From positions 1 through 38,322 of the forward strand of contig JAJPIV010000072.1 of NCBI GenBank assembly GCA_021324595.1: a stretch of 38,322 nt of DNA, read 5' to 3'. The stretch is from Actinomycetota bacterium. GTDB lineage: Bacteria > Actinomycetota > Actinomycetes > Streptosporangiales > Streptosporangiaceae. The translations under genes and the position numbers were made by a program. This document shows positions 22,764 through 31,689 of this stretch, piece by piece (the stretch's first letter is position 1; every line of letters begins with the position of its first letter). The notes under the pieces are model-generated. The model searched no databases. It was not told the origin of the DNA and worked only from the letters and a program-made list of their open reading frames with translations.

Positions 22764-23459
22764 ATGGACCGTGAGCTTGCCTTCCTCGTGGCCGGCCTCG
22801 GCGCCGACGCGCTTCCCTACCAGCGGGCCTGGGATCTGCAGCGGGACCTGCACGCCCGGCGCGTGGCAGGCCAGATCGGCGACGTCTGCCTGCTCCTGGA
22901 GCACCCGCCCGTCTACACCGCCGGGCGGCGCACCACCGCCCTCGAACGGCCCGCCGGCGATCCCGGCGCTCCGGTGATCGACGTCGACCGGGGCGGCAAG
23001 ATCACCTGGCACGGCCCGGGCCAGCTCGTCGGCTACCCTATCGTGGCCCTCGCCCAGCCGGTCGACGTCGTCGCCTACGTCCGCTCCCTCGAGGAGGCGC
23101 TCATCGGCGCGTGCGCCGACCTCGGCCTGGCGGCAACCCGGGTGCCGGGGCGCAGCGGGGTGTGGGTCCGGGGCCGGCCGGGAGAGCAGGACCGCAAGGT
23201 GGCCGCGATCGGCATCCGGGTCGCCCGCGGGGTGACCATGCACGGGTTTGCCCTCAACTGCGACAACGACCTGTCGTGGTACGACCGGATCGTGCCGTGC
23301 GGGATCACCGACGCCTCGGTGACCACCCTGTCTGCCGAGCTCGGCGAGACGGTGACGGTCGCCGACGCGCTGCCGCCCGTGCGCCGCCGGCTGGCCGCGG
23401 CGCTCGGCGCCGCGGCCACGCGTGACCTGGCCGCTCAGGCCTCCTGCGCAGGCAGGTAG
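22764..23459 (+). CDS. lipB: Octanoyltransferase LipB
   Basis: The protein has 231 residues and full family length. Motifs in order are [18 protein letters not shown] (76-93), catalytic Lys145 in [10 protein letters not shown], and catalytic Cys179 in VPCGITD. It moves octanoyl groups from acyl carrier protein to the lipoyl domains of E2 and GcvH by a Lys/Cys-based acyl-enzyme mechanism. LipA, encoded at 25372, then inserts sulfur. The nearby E2 protein carries the lipoyl domain that LipB modifies. In most actinobacteria lipB and lipA are adjacent; here two minus-strand genes (NUDIX hydrolase, hisS) lie between them. The last 25 bp overlap the convergent NUDIX gene. Confidence 0.95.
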   Translation: MDRELAFLVAGLGADALPYQRAWDLQRDLHARRVAGQIGDVCLLLEHPPVYTAGRRTTALERPAGDPGAPVIDVDRGGKITWHGPGQLVGYPIVALAQPVDVVAYVRSLEEALIGACADLGLAATRVPGRSGVWVRGRPGEQDRKVAAIGIRVARGVTMHGFALNCDNDLSWYDRIVPCGITDASVTTLSAELGETVTVADALPPVRRRLAAALGAAATRDLAAQASCAGR

Positions 23460-23941
23460 ATCACCGAGCCCGCGGCCCGTGCCCGCAGCGCCCCGGCGAC
23501 CCGGCGCAGGACGTGCGGGGGAAGGTACCCGGGCAGCTCGCCCGGCGCGGTGAACCGGTACCCGTCGAGCTCATCCTGCTGCAGGACGATCCCTGACCCG
23601 TCCGGCATCTGGCCGCCGTCGAAGACGAAGTGCATGATCGGCCGGGCCTGGTCGCCGAACGGCTGGGACCAGTCGGTGATCAGCAGCCGGCCGACCGGCA
23701 GGTCCAGGCCGAGCTCCTCGGCGACCTCGCGTCGGCAGCCTGCCTGGGGCTCCTCGCCGAACTCGCAGATCCCGCCGGGCAGCGACCAGTGATCGCGGTA
23801 GTTCGGCTTGACCAGGAGCACCCGGCCTTCGGGATCGGTGATCACCGCCCCGGCGGCAACGACCACCCCCGCCAGCCCCGCGTACCAGCCGTCCCGGTCC
23901 CCGAATCCCCGCCCGGCCGCGCCCGGGCCGCCGTCACTCAT
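23435..23941 (-). CDS. NUDIX hydrolase
   Basis: The protein has 168 residues. The Nudix box is complete at 57-79 ([20 protein letters not shown], then LGL), fitting G-x5-E-x7-RE-U-x-EE-x-G-U, so a divalent-metal site for hydrolysing a nucleoside diphosphate linked to another group is intact. The surrounding fold ([23 protein letters not shown]) is standard. The substrate is unknown. The ATG at 23941 lies 8 bp inside the end of hisS, so it is translated with hisS. A coupled role such as cleaning dinucleoside polyphosphates or damaged nucleotides made by the synthetase is possible but inferred. The 3' end overlaps lipB by 25 bp. Confidence 0.88.
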   Translation of the reverse strand: MSDGGPGAAGRGFGDRDGWYAGLAGVVVAAGAVITDPEGRVLLVKPNYRDHWSLPGGICEFGEEPQAGCRREVAEELGLDLPVGRLLITDWSQPFGDQARPIMHFVFDGGQMPDGSGIVLQQDELDGYRFTAPGELPGYLPPHVLRRVAGALRARAAGSVIYLPAQEA

Positions 23942-25295
23942 CGCCGCCCCCGGCCGCCGCGCGGGCCGCCGGGCGGGCCGGATCGCGCCCCGCCCGCTCG
24001 GCCAGGTACCCGGCGACGGCATCGTGCGCCACCCGCGACTGACCTGCCGAGGCCATGTCGCGCACGGTCACCACGCCGTCCTGTCGCTCGGCGTGACCGT
24101 AGATCAGGCACCAGCGGGCGCCCTGCTCGGCCGCCCACCGCAGCTGCCTGCCGAGCTTGGCGGACGCCCCGAGGTAGACGCTGGCGCGCAGCCCCGCCGA
24201 CCTGGCCGCGGCGGCCAGCGCGAACGCCTGCGCCGCCAGGTCGTCAGCGAGCACCGGGACGGCGACGTCCAGGCGCCCCGGCCGCGCCGCCGGCGGCGGC
24301 CCGAGCAGCATCAGCACCCGCTCCACCCCGAGGGAGGTACCCGTCGCCGGCACGTCGGGCCCGCCGAGCTGGGCGATCAGGTGGTCGTAGCGGCCCCCGG
24401 AGCCGATCGACCCGGGAACCCCGGCGGCGACCAGCTCCCAGATCGGGCCGGTGTAGTAGCTCAGGCCGCGGACCATGCGCGGGGTGAACGCGATCCGCCC
24501 GTGCGGGACCTGGCCGTCCAGCAGGCCGAGCAGCCGGTCGACCTCGTCCAGCCCCGCCGCTCCCGCGTCGCTGCGGCGCAGCGCGAGCCTGATCCGCTCA
24601 CCGGCGTCGGGCGCGGTCATGGCCTCGACCAGGTCGCCGGCCGCCCGCTCGGCCAGGCCCCGCCCGGTCAGCTCGGCGACCACCTGGGAGGCGGCGAGCT
24701 TGTCCAGCTTGTCCAGGGAGATCAGCACGCCGGGGCCGAGCTCTTCGGGCACGCCGAAGGCCTCGAGCAGGCCGGCGAGGACGTGGCGGGAGTTCAGCAA
24801 GATCGTGAAGTCGGCCAGGCCCAGCCGTGCCATCGCGTCGTGGTGCGCGCACAGCACCTCCGCGTCGGCCAGCGGCGAGCTGCTGCCAAGGGTGTCGAGG
24901 TCGCACTGGACGCACTCGCGGAACCTGCCCTTGCCGGGCCGGTCGGCCCGCCAGACCGGCCCCATGGCGTACCGCTTGTACGGCACCGGGAGCTGGCTTC
25001 CGCGGCCCGCGGCGACCCGGGCAAGCGGGACCGTCAGGTCGTACCGCAGGGCAAGGTCCGCCTCGCCCGACGCCTCGTGCTCACCCCGGCGCAAGATCTT
25101 GAAGACGAGCTTGTCGGCCTCCTCGCCGTACTTGCCGAGCAGCACGTCGATGCGCTCGAAGGCCGGGGTCTGCAGCGGCTCGAACCCGTACTCCGCGAAG
25201 ACCTCGCGCAGCACGCCGAAGGCCCACTCGCGCTTGTCGCACTCGGCGGCCAGGAAGTCGCGCGTCCCGGACGGCGGATCGAACTGGGTTGGCAT
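23934..25295 (-). CDS. hisS: Histidyl-tRNA synthetase
   Basis: The protein has 453 residues from the ATG at 25295; an ATG at 25304 would add three residues, and neither has an ideally spaced ribosome site. It is a class II synthetase. Motif 1 lies around [12 protein letters not shown]; the ATP/His site has [13 protein letters not shown]; motif 2 is [16 protein letters not shown] with CVQCDLD; the histidine-specific loop is [14 protein letters not shown]; motif 3 is [14 protein letters not shown]. The anticodon-binding domain occupies about 330-430. It charges tRNA-His in the cytoplasm. The YDLTVPLAR and RPGKGRFRE signatures resemble the eukaryote/archaea-like HisRS branch rather than the common KGTYD type. 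It shares a short divergent gap with lipA and overlaps the NUDIX gene by 8 bp. Confidence 0.92.
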   Translation of the reverse strand: MPTQFDPPSGTRDFLAAECDKREWAFGVLREVFAEYGFEPLQTPAFERIDVLLGKYGEEADKLVFKILRRGEHEASGEADLALRYDLTVPLARVAAGRGSQLPVPYKRYAMGPVWRADRPGKGRFRECVQCDLDTLGSSSPLADAEVLCAHHDAMARLGLADFTILLNSRHVLAGLLEAFGVPEELGPGVLISLDKLDKLAASQVVAELTGRGLAERAAGDLVEAMTAPDAGERIRLALRRSDAGAAGLDEVDRLLGLLDGQVPHGRIAFTPRMVRGLSYYTGPIWELVAAGVPGSIGSGGRYDHLIAQLGGPDVPATGTSLGVERVLMLLGPPPAARPGRLDVAVPVLADDLAAQAFALAAAARSAGLRASVYLGASAKLGRQLRWAAEQGARWCLIYGHAERQDGVVTVRDMASAGQSRVAHDAVAGYLAERAGRDPARPAARAAAGGGDE

Positions 25296-25358
25296 GCCCT
25301 CCATGATCCCCGACGCGGCGGGCGGCCGGGACGCCGGCGCGAGTTCCCGCCGGGCACG

Positions 25359-25365
25359 TAGGCTA
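25359..25365. promoter_or_regulatory. Bidirectional -10 element TAGGCTA between lipA and hisS
   Basis: The plus strand reads TAGGCT (25359-25364), 7 nt before the lipA GTG. The minus strand reads TAGCCT (25365-25360), giving a hisS leader of about 50 nt. One heptamer could therefore start both transcripts. Confidence 0.5.
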
Positions 25366-25371
25366 GGGCGC

Positions 25372-26313
25372 GTGGTCATCGCACCCGGAGAGCGCCGCCT
25401 GCTGCGGATCGAGGCGCGCAACAGCGAGGTCCCCGTCGAGCGCAAGCCGCCGTGGATCCGGACGACGCTGCGGACCGGGCCGCGGTACGCGGAACTGGCG
25501 CGCCTGGTGCGCGAGGAGGGACTGCACACGGTCTGCCAGGAGGCGGGCTGCCCGAACATCTACGAGTGCTGGGAGGACCGCGAGGCGACGTTCCTGATCG
25601 GCGGTGACCAGTGCACCAGGCGGTGCGACTTCTGCCAGATCGCCACCGGCAGGCCGGGGCCGCCGGATGCCGACGAGCCGCGCCGGGTCGCCGAGTCGGT
25701 GGCGGCCATGGGGCTGCGGTACGCCACCGTCACCGGAGTGGCCAGGGACGACCTGCCCGACGGCGGCGCCTGGCTGTACGCCCGCACCTGCGAGGAGATT
25801 CACCGCCGGGTCCCGGGCTGCGGGGTCGAGCTGCTGATCCCCGACTTCCGCGGGGAGCCGCGGCTGCTCGGCGAGGTGTTCGTGGCGCGGCCGGAGGTGC
25901 TCGCGCACAACATCGAGACCGTGCCCAGGGTGTTCCGGAGGATCCGGCCGGCGTTCGGCTACGAGCGCTCCCTCGCCGTGCTGGCCGCCGCCAAGGACGC
26001 GGGCCTGGTCACCAAGTCCAACCTGATCCTCGGCCTGGGCGAGCGGCCGGAGGAGGTCGCCCAGGCGATGGCGGACCTGCGGTCGGCCGGCTGTGACCTG
26101 CTCACCATCACCCAGTACCTGCGGCCGTCGCCGCGCCATCACCCGGTGGAGCGGTGGGTGCCCCCCGACGAGTTCGCCGCGCTCGGCGACCAGGCGCTGC
26201 GCCTGGGGTTCGCCGGGGTGATGTCCGGCCCCCTCGTCCGGTCCTCCTACCGGGCGGGCAGGCTCTACCGGCAGGCGGCGGGCCGCCTGGCCGAGGCCGG
26301 CGGGCCAGGCTGA
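25372..26313 (+). CDS. lipA: Lipoyl synthase LipA
   Basis: The protein has 313 residues and a GTG start. Auxiliary iron-sulfur ligands are Cys55, Cys60 and Cys66 in [13 protein letters not shown]. The radical-SAM ligands are Cys81, Cys85 and Cys88 in CTRRCDFCQ, and the C-terminal RSSYRAG carries the serine ligand of the auxiliary cluster. It inserts two sulfur atoms into octanoyl-lysine of lipoyl domains, using S-adenosylmethionine and consuming its auxiliary cluster. All catalytic elements are intact. The start is supported by the TAGGCT element 7 nt upstream. DUF4191 follows 46 bp downstream with its own -10, matching the lipA-Rv2219 order. Confidence 0.96.
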   Translation: MVIAPGERRLLRIEARNSEVPVERKPPWIRTTLRTGPRYAELARLVREEGLHTVCQEAGCPNIYECWEDREATFLIGGDQCTRRCDFCQIATGRPGPPDADEPRRVAESVAAMGLRYATVTGVARDDLPDGGAWLYARTCEEIHRRVPGCGVELLIPDFRGEPRLLGEVFVARPEVLAHNIETVPRVFRRIRPAFGYERSLAVLAAAKDAGLVTKSNLILGLGERPEEVAQAMADLRSAGCDLLTITQYLRPSPRHHPVERWVPPDEFAALGDQALRLGFAGVMSGPLVRSSYRAGRLYRQAAGRLAEAGGPG

Positions 26314-26346
26314 GGCCCGCCTGTCGCGCCAGCCGGCCGCTGCCCG

Positions 26347-26352
26347 TATCCT
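26347..26352 (+). promoter_or_regulatory. -10 hexamer TATCCT for DUF4191 gene
   Basis: TATCCT ends 7 nt before the ATG at 26360, the leaderless spacing seen for the neighbouring genes. Confidence 0.45.
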
Positions 26353-26359
26353 CACCTGC

Positions 26360-27091
26360 ATGGTGAAGAAGCCGGGCGGCACGAGCCGGGCCCCGGGCAG
26401 GGCGGCCCAGGGCGCGGTGGACCCCGCCTCCCTCGGCCGGTTCAGGCAGATCGCGATGGTCGCCGGGATCATCCGCAGGACCAACCCTGCGGCGCTGCCG
26501 GTCGTGATCGGCAGCGGGGCCGGGGTGATCGCGCTGGCCGTGCTCGCGGGGCTGCTGACCGGCACCGCGCCGTTCGTGATCCCGGTCGGCGTGCTCGCAG
26601 GCGTGCTCGCTGCGGTCATCCTGTTCGGCCGCTACGCCAAGTCGGCGCAGTACGCGGCGATCGCCGGCCAGCCGGGCGCGGCCGTGGCGATCGTGCAGTC
26701 GATGCGGGGCAGGTGGACGGTCACCCCCGCCGTCGCCGGCAACCGGAACCTGGACGTCGTGCACCGGGTGGTCGGCCGGCCGGGCGTCATCCTGATCGGA
26801 GAGGGATCGCCGGCCGGCCTGGCCAGCCTGCTCGCGGCGGAGAAGAAGCGGATAGCCCGGATCGCCTACGGGGTGCCGATCACCGAGCTGCAGGTCGGCG
26901 ACGGGCCGGGGCAGGTCCCGATCCGCCAGCTGGAGCGCAAGCTCATGACGCTGCCGCGGGCACTCAAGCCCGCCGCCGTCAGCGACCTGAACGGCCGGCT
27001 CAAGGCACTGCCCACGGCGCTGCAGCCGCCCCGCGGGCCGGTTCCCCGGCCCGGCCGGATGCCGCGCCCGCCGCGCCCGAAGGTGCGCTGA
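26360..27091 (+). CDS. DUF4191 membrane protein
   Basis: The protein has 243 residues. A basic N-terminus (MVKKPGG) precedes a short amphipathic segment, then two adjacent membrane helices at about 47-67 ([20 protein letters not shown]) and 71-91 ([20 protein letters not shown]). A soluble domain of about 150 residues ends in a Pro/Arg-rich tail. Conserved family stretches are [19 protein letters not shown] and LMTLPRAL. The function is not established. Both ends should be cytoplasmic. It has the same position as M. tuberculosis Rv2219, between lipA and the RDD gene, with which it is convergent here (20 bp between stops). Confidence 0.88.
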   Translation: MVKKPGGTSRAPGRAAQGAVDPASLGRFRQIAMVAGIIRRTNPAALPVVIGSGAGVIALAVLAGLLTGTAPFVIPVGVLAGVLAAVILFGRYAKSAQYAAIAGQPGAAVAIVQSMRGRWTVTPAVAGNRNLDVVHRVVGRPGVILIGEGSPAGLASLLAAEKKRIARIAYGVPITELQVGDGPGQVPIRQLERKLMTLPRALKPAAVSDLNGRLKALPTALQPPRGPVPRPGRMPRPPRPKVR

Positions 27092-27115
27092 CCGGCCTCA
27101 GCGGACCGGCCTCAG
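27090..27115. repeat. Short direct repeat at convergent gene ends
   Basis: GACCGGCCTCAG occurs at 27090-27101 and 27104-27115. The two copies carry the stop of DUF4191 on the plus strand and the stop of the RDD gene on the minus strand. Confidence 0.6.
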
Positions 27116-27588
27116 ATGCGCACGACCACCGTGTTCGCCGCGCGGTCGTGCATGCCGCGCTGGTCACGGTCGGTGAGCAGCGGCGGGATCGCGGCCAGCA
27201 GCAGCAGCGTGCGCAGCAGCGCCCAGGCCCCGACCACCGAGCCGTCGAGCCTGGCCACCCGGATGCCGAGCAGGCGCTTGCCGACCGTCAGCCCGGTCAG
27301 CGCGGTGAGCACGGCGTCCTGCGCGGCGAACACGGCCAGGGTCCAGTAGCCGGCGTCGCCGGGGCGGGGGCGGGCGAGCGCCACGGCGATCGCCATGCAC
27401 AGCAGCCAGTCGATGAACAGCGCCGCCAGCCGCCGTCCGGTCCCGGCCACCGATCCGCTGCCCTCCCTGGGCAGCCCGAGGCCCTCCCCCGGGTACGGCC
27501 GCGCCCCGCCGGGTGCCCGCCACGCGGCCAGGGCCGCCCGCGCCCGGCGGGCCGGGCGCGCCGGGGCGGACTGCTGCTGCGATGCCAC
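27112..27588 (-). CDS. RDD family membrane protein
   Basis: The protein has 158 residues and a GTG start. After a basic, Pro/Gly-rich N-terminus, [13 protein letters not shown] (near 52-64) carries the family Arg and first Asp in the first helix. Further helices follow around 77-95 and 120-140 ([10 protein letters not shown] lies between them), and the final Asp motif is [14 protein letters not shown] proteins have three to four helices and no proven general function; a few act as Na+/H+ antiporters. The start fits a TACTGT hexamer 6 nt upstream. It is divergent from glnA, and the 174-bp gap holds the GlnR operator, so GlnR might affect both genes. The position corresponds to Rv2219A. Confidence 0.87.
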   Translation of the reverse strand: MASQQQSAPARPARRARAALAAWRAPGGARPYPGEGLGLPREGSGSVAGTGRRLAALFIDWLLCMAIAVALARPRPGDAGYWTLAVFAAQDAVLTALTGLTVGKRLLGIRVARLDGSVVGAWALLRTLLLLAAIPPLLTDRDQRGMHDRAANTVVVRI

Positions 27589-27594
27589 GCAGCC

Positions 27595-27600
27595 ACAGTA
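27595..27600 (-). promoter_or_regulatory. -10 hexamer TACTGT for RDD gene
   Basis: TACTGT on the minus strand ends 6 nt before the GTG at 27588, so the mRNA is probably leaderless. Confidence 0.45.
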
Positions 27601-27634
27601 CCGCCGCCGTCGCGGGCGCGCCGGCCGGCCTGCC

Positions 27635-27672
27635 GTAACTCGGCCGAAACACCGGGGACACGACCAGGAAAC
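27635..27672 (+). promoter_or_regulatory. GlnR operator upstream of glnA
   Basis: Four pentamers lie at exact 11-bp intervals: GTAAC (27635-27639), GAAAC (27646-27650), GACAC (27657-27661) and GAAAC (27668-27672), each separated by 6 nt. This matches the established actinobacterial GlnR pattern gTnAC-n6-GaAAC repeated twice. It sits about 90 bp upstream of the glnA start and directly upstream of a candidate -10. Confidence 0.85.
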
Positions 27673-27682
27673 GGCGGCCGGT

Positions 27683-27688
27683 TACCGT
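27683..27688 (+). promoter_or_regulatory. Candidate -10 TACCGT for glnA
   Basis: TACCGT lies 10 bp after the GlnR operator. No -35 consensus is present at 17-18 bp, as expected for an activator-dependent promoter. The leader would be about 70 nt. Confidence 0.4.
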
Positions 27689-27762
27689 CGAGCCGGTCAG
27701 GGCAGGCGCCGCGCGCCAGGCGCGGCAGGCAGCCTGCGGCGAGCGCGCAGCGAGGGAGAGTC

Positions 27763-29187
27763 ATGTTCACCAGTGGGGACGAGGTCCTGCGGTACATCGC
27801 GGACTCCGAGGTCCAGTTCGTCGACGTGCGATTCTGCGACCTGCCCGGGACCATGCAGCACTTCACGGTCCCGGCGGCCGCGTTCGGGGAGCGGGTGTTC
27901 AGCGACGGCCTGATGTTCGACGGCTCCTCGATCCGCGGATTCCAGGAGATCCACGAGTCGGACATGCTGCTGCTGCCCGATCCGGCCACCGCGGTGATCG
28001 ACCCGTTCCGCGCGCACCGGACGCTGAGCATCACGTTCTTCGTGCACGACCCGCTGACCGGGGAGCCCTACTCGCGGGACCCGCGCAACATCGCCCGGAA
28101 GGCCGAGGAGTTCCTGCGCGGCAGCGGCATCGCGGACACCGTCTACTTCGGCCCCGAGGCCGAGTTCTACATCTTCGACTCGGCCCGGTTCGAGACCGCG
28201 CCCAACGCAGGCTACTACTACCTCGACTCGGTGGAGGGCGCCTGGAACACCGGGCGGGACGAGCCGGGCGGCAACCTCGCCTACAAGCCCAGGTACAAAG
28301 GCGGCTACTTCCCGGTCCCGCCCACCGACCACTACACCGACCTGCGCTCGGAGATGGTGCGCCGGCTCATCGAGTGCGGCATCGATGTCGAGATGCAGCA
28401 CCACGAGGTGGGCACGGCCGGGCAGGCCGAGATCGACATCAGGTTCGACAGCCTGCTGCGCATGGCCGACAAGGTCATGCTGTACAAGTACGTCGTCAAG
28501 AGCGCCGCCCGGGCCGCGGGCAAGGCGGTCACCTTCATGCCCAAGCCGCTCTTCGGCGACAACGGCTCGGGGATGCACTGCCACCAGAGCCTGTGGCGGG
28601 ACGGCGAGCCGCTCTTCTACGACGAGGCCGGCTACGGCGGCCTGTCCGACACCGGCCGGTACTACATCGGCGGCCTGCTCAGGCACGCCCCGTCGCTGCT
28701 GGCGTTCACCAATCCGACCGCCAACTCCTACCACCGCCTGGTCCCCGGCTTCGAGGCGCCGGTCAACCTCGTCTACTCGCAGCGGAACCGCTCCGCGTGC
28801 GTGCGGATCCCGATCACCGGGCCAAGTCCCAGGGCCAAGCGGATCGAGTTCCGGGTGCCCGACCCGTCGGCCAACCCGTACCTGGCGTTCGCGGCCATGC
28901 TGATGGCCGGCCTGGACGGGATCAGGAACAAGGTCGAGCCGCCCGAGCCGATCGACAAGGACCTGTACGAGCTGCCGCCGGACGAGGCCCGCGCCATCCC
29001 GCAGGTTCCCGCGTCGCTGGACAGCGTGCTGGAGAGCCTCCTGGCCGACCACGACTACCTGCTGGAAGGCGGCGTGTTCACCCCGGACCTGATCTCCACC
29101 TGGGTGGACTTCAAGCGCTCGCACGAGATCGACCCGATCAGGCTGCGCCCGCACCCCCACGAGTTCGAGATGTACTTCGACTGCTGA
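27763..29187 (+). CDS. glnA: Glutamine synthetase type I (GSI-beta)
   Basis: The protein has 474 residues, the usual GSI length. The beta-grasp domain spans about 15-95 ([10 protein letters not shown] at 51-60) and the catalytic domain starts near 103. Visible motifs are [11 protein letters not shown] (metal ligands), MHCHQSLW, and NRSACVRIP near the ATP site. Tyr402 in [12 protein letters not shown] is the adenylylation target, marking the regulated GSI-beta class modified by GlnE, which is encoded in this window at 34293. The enzyme makes glutamine from glutamate, ammonia and ATP as a dodecamer. GAGGGAGAG before the ATG supports the start. The GlnR operator upstream predicts control by nitrogen supply. 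Confidence 0.97.
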   Translation: MFTSGDEVLRYIADSEVQFVDVRFCDLPGTMQHFTVPAAAFGERVFSDGLMFDGSSIRGFQEIHESDMLLLPDPATAVIDPFRAHRTLSITFFVHDPLTGEPYSRDPRNIARKAEEFLRGSGIADTVYFGPEAEFYIFDSARFETAPNAGYYYLDSVEGAWNTGRDEPGGNLAYKPRYKGGYFPVPPTDHYTDLRSEMVRRLIECGIDVEMQHHEVGTAGQAEIDIRFDSLLRMADKVMLYKYVVKSAARAAGKAVTFMPKPLFGDNGSGMHCHQSLWRDGEPLFYDEAGYGGLSDTGRYYIGGLLRHAPSLLAFTNPTANSYHRLVPGFEAPVNLVYSQRNRSACVRIPITGPSPRAKRIEFRVPDPSANPYLAFAAMLMAGLDGIRNKVEPPEPIDKDLYELPPDEARAIPQVPASLDSVLESLLADHDYLLEGGVFTPDLISTWVDFKRSHEIDPIRLRPHPHEFEMYFDC

Positions 29188-29193
29188 GGCATC

Positions 29194-29212
29194 GCCGGCG
29201 ACGGACGCCGGC
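29194..29212 (+). terminator. Possible hairpin downstream of glnA
   Basis: GCCGGCG (29194-29200) pairs with CGCCGGC (29206-29212) across a 5-nt loop, 7 nt after the glnA stop. No T-tract follows, so this is a weak terminator call. Confidence 0.35.
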
Positions 29213-29270
29213 CGGCGCCGGGTCCCGGTCTCGTGAGGGCATCTGCCGGAAGCATCCCGGAAAACAGCTC

Positions 29271-29276
29271 TTGACA
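29271..29276 (+). promoter_or_regulatory. Perfect -35 TTGACA upstream of secreted-protein gene
   Basis: TTGACA lies in an AT-richer stretch (29250-29306) upstream of the ATG at 29336. A convincing -10 at 17 bp is missing; CACTTT at 15 bp is the nearest. The promoter call is tentative. Confidence 0.35.
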
Positions 29277-29335
29277 GCATCAAATCGGGCACACTTTGCG
29301 ATATCTGGCGGGTAGCGCGAAGGCGGAGCTCGGCG

Positions 29336-30052
29336 ATGAGCCTCATGCGAGTGACGTTGCGGGGCCGGCTGGCCCGGACGCGGTGGCCCCGGCGCGCGGT
29401 GCTGGTCGCCGTGCCGGCGGTGCTCGCCGCGGTCATGGTACCGGTGGTGATCGACGGTCAGGGGCCCGGACCGGCGCTCCGCCTGGTGCGGGTTGGCCTG
29501 GCGCCGGGCCGCGGGGTAATGCGGCCCGGCCCGGGCTCCGGTCACCGCGCGCCCGCGCGGCCATCCGGGCCGCCGGGCACCGGGCCCGCCGGCTCGCCGA
29601 GCCCGGTGCCAACGTCACGGCCATCGCCGTCCCCGTCGCCGTCCGGCTCGCCGTCGCCGGTCCCGAGCTCCGCGTCACCGTCCGCCGGGCCCGCCGCCCG
29701 GCTCGCCGTGCAGGTCACCGTCAGCGGCGTGCTCGGCATCGGGCTGATCGCCGTCACGACGGTGACCGTCAGCGACCCGGGCACCGCGGCGACGGCCCGG
29801 GTCAGCCTGCGCGTGACCGGTCCCGCCGGGACCGTGCTGCTCGCCCTGGCGGCGCCCGGCTGGTCGTGCGGGGCCGCGGCCGGCGGCTCGATCTCCTGCC
29901 GGAACGCCGGCATCGCCGCGGGCGGCGCCGTCAGGGCGTCGTTCCGCGTGCTCGTCGCGAGCCTGGCCGGATGCGGCCAGGCGGTGACCGCCAGGGCGGT
30001 CAGCGGGGCGCGATCGGCGCGCGGGGAGTCGGCCGCGCGGGTCACCTGCTGA
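29336..30052 (+). CDS. Secreted or membrane-anchored protein with Pro/Ser linker and DUF11-like domain
   Basis: The protein has 238 residues. A basic N-terminus (RGRLARTRWPRR) and hydrophobic stretch (about 21-39, AVLVAVPAVLAAVMVPVVI) form a signal anchor or uncleaved signal. Residues 70-118 are Pro/Ser-rich (SPSPVPTSRPSPSPSPSGSP), typical of a wall-spanning linker. The C-terminal ~115 residues are beta-rich (VTVSDPGTAATARVSLRVTG) with a Cys pair (APGWSCGAAAGGSISC) and two more Cys at LAGCGQ and the very end, resembling DUF11/CARDB-type extracellular beta-sandwiches. No function can be assigned. GGCGGAG lies about 8 nt before the ATG. The end overlaps the convergent MFS gene by 11 bp. It is not part of the conserved core order and looks accessory. 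Confidence 0.62.
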   Translation: MSLMRVTLRGRLARTRWPRRAVLVAVPAVLAAVMVPVVIDGQGPGPALRLVRVGLAPGRGVMRPGPGSGHRAPARPSGPPGTGPAGSPSPVPTSRPSPSPSPSGSPSPVPSSASPSAGPAARLAVQVTVSGVLGIGLIAVTTVTVSDPGTAATARVSLRVTGPAGTVLLALAAPGWSCGAAAGGSISCRNAGIAAGGAVRASFRVLVASLAGCGQAVTARAVSGARSARGESAARVTC

Positions 30053-31625
30053 CCCGGCCCCGGGCGGCCCGGGGCCTCCTGCCGCGCGGCCGCCCGGGCA
30101 GCGTGGCCAGCGCGATGACCGCGCCAGCCAGGGCGACAGCCGCGCCGACGCGCAGCCCGAGGTCCATGCCGCTCACGAACGCCGCCCTGGCGGCCTGCGC
30201 GAGCAGCGCACCCGCGACCCCGCCGGCCCGCGCCGCGACCTCCAGCGCCCCGCCGAGCGAGCCGAGGATCACCGACATCGCCACGTGCGGGACGTGGTAC
30301 GGCGCGAGCGCGGCCGTGATCTCGCCCTGGTACCTCGTGGTCAGCAGGCTGCCGATCACCGCCACGCCCAGCGCGCCGCCGAGCTGCATGAACGAGCCGT
30401 TGGTCGCCGCCGCCACCCCGGTGTCCCCGCCGGGGACCGAGCCCATCACCGAGTTGGTGGCCGACGGTATGGCCAGCCCGGCGCCCACCCCGAGCAGGAT
30501 CATCCCCGGCAGCACCCCCAGGTAGGTCGTCGCGGCCGTGGCCGATGAGACCTGCCACAGGCCGGCCGCGATAAGCGCGAGCCCGGCCGTGATCGTCAGC
30601 CTGGCGCCGGCCGCGCGCACCGCGAGCGCCGACAGCGGCGCGAACGCGGCGACCGCCGCCGCGGCGGGCAGGACGCGGACCCCGGTCTGCAGCGGCGTGA
30701 AGCCCAGCGAGAACTGCAGGTACTGCGTCAGCACGAAGAGCGCGCCGAACAGGCCGAAGGTGACCAGCGCGACCGCCGAAGCCGCGGCCCAGACCGACCT
30801 GGCGCGCAGCATGCGAAGGTCGAGCAGCGGATGGGAGCCGCGCCGCTCGGCGAGCGCGAACAGGGCGAGCACGGCCAGCCCGGCCGTGCCCGCCGCGATC
30901 ACCAGCGGCGACGTCCAGTGCCGCACCGGCGCCTCGATGATCGCCCACAGCAGCAGGCCGAGGCCCGCGACGGACAGCGCCGCGCCGGCGATGTCCGGCC
31001 GCTTCGCGTCGGCCCTGCGGGAGTTGGGCACGAGCGGCACCGCGAGGGCGAGGGCGATCGCCGCGATCGGCAGGTTGATCAGGAACACCGAGCCCCACCA
31101 GAAGCGGGCGAGGAGGAGCCCGCCGATGATCGGGCCGAGCGCCACCCCGGCGCCGCTGGTCCCGGCCCAGATCCCGATCGCCCGGTGCCGGGCGGCGCCG
31201 TCCGGGTACATGGCGGTGATGATCGACAGCGTCGACGGCATGATCAGCGCGCCGCCGATCCCCATCCCCGCCCGGGCGGCGATCAGCGCGGCCGTGTGGC
31301 CGGAGAACGCGGCCGCCGCGGACCCGGCCGCGAACACGGCCAGGCCGGCGAGGTAGGTCCACTTCCTGCCCACCCTGTCGGCCGCGCTGCCGCAGACCAG
31401 CAGGAGCCCGGCGAACACCAGCACGTAGGCGTCGACGATCCACTGCAGCTGGGTGGTGGTGGCCGCCAGGTCGCGCACGAGGACCGGCAGCACCACGTTG
31501 AGCACGGTGTTGTCGAGCGTGACGATCAGCAGCGACAGGCACAGCACGGCCAGGGCGAGGCCGCGGCTCGGGACGGGCCGGCCGCGAGCCATGCTCGCCT
31601 GGCCGGCGGGTGCGCGCGTGGTCAT
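30042..31625 (-). CDS. MFS transporter, DHA2 family (14 helices)
   Basis: The protein has 527 residues and about 14 hydrophobic helices, the DHA2 drug:H+ antiporter layout. Motif D1 is TLDNTVLNVVLP (37-48), motif A is GSAADRVGRKW (79-89), and motif C-like glycines appear in GTSGAGVALGPIIGG in helix 5. Established members export drugs, dyes or antibiotics using the proton gradient; the substrate here is unknown. The ATG at 31625 is chosen because it precedes the basic N-tail and helix 1; no clear Shine-Dalgarno is visible, and Met12 is an alternative. The FAD-reductase gene lies 128 bp upstream on the same strand, with a hairpin between. No TetR or MarR regulator is adjacent. Confidence 0.87.
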   Translation of the reverse strand: MTTRAPAGQASMARGRPVPSRGLALAVLCLSLLIVTLDNTVLNVVLPVLVRDLAATTTQLQWIVDAYVLVFAGLLLVCGSAADRVGRKWTYLAGLAVFAAGSAAAAFSGHTAALIAARAGMGIGGALIMPSTLSIITAMYPDGAARHRAIGIWAGTSGAGVALGPIIGGLLLARFWWGSVFLINLPIAAIALALAVPLVPNSRRADAKRPDIAGAALSVAGLGLLLWAIIEAPVRHWTSPLVIAAGTAGLAVLALFALAERRGSHPLLDLRMLRARSVWAAASAVALVTFGLFGALFVLTQYLQFSLGFTPLQTGVRVLPAAAAVAAFAPLSALAVRAAGARLTITAGLALIAAGLWQVSSATAATTYLGVLPGMILLGVGAGLAIPSATNSVMGSVPGGDTGVAAATNGSFMQLGGALGVAVIGSLLTTRYQGEITAALAPYHVPHVAMSVILGSLGGALEVAARAGGVAGALLAQAARAAFVSGMDLGLRVGAAVALAGAVIALATLPGRPRGRRPRAARGRVSR

Positions 31626-31689
31626 GCTTCAAGGCCAGGCGACCCGGCGCCCCGCGCACAGTGCCCTTGGTCAGGACGAAGGTCCCGCG

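Noticed and set aside
24700-24717. TTGTCCAGC and TTGTCCAGG as further DnaA boxes
   Set aside because: They lack the final CA of the box and encode a repeated Leu-Asp-Lys-Leu stretch inside hisS, so they are explained by coding.
29296-30525. A 409-codon plus-strand frame starting at 29296
   Set aside because: It overlaps the 29336 frame and runs far into the antisense of the MFS gene. The 29336 frame has a signal anchor, linker and domain architecture, and a ribosome site.
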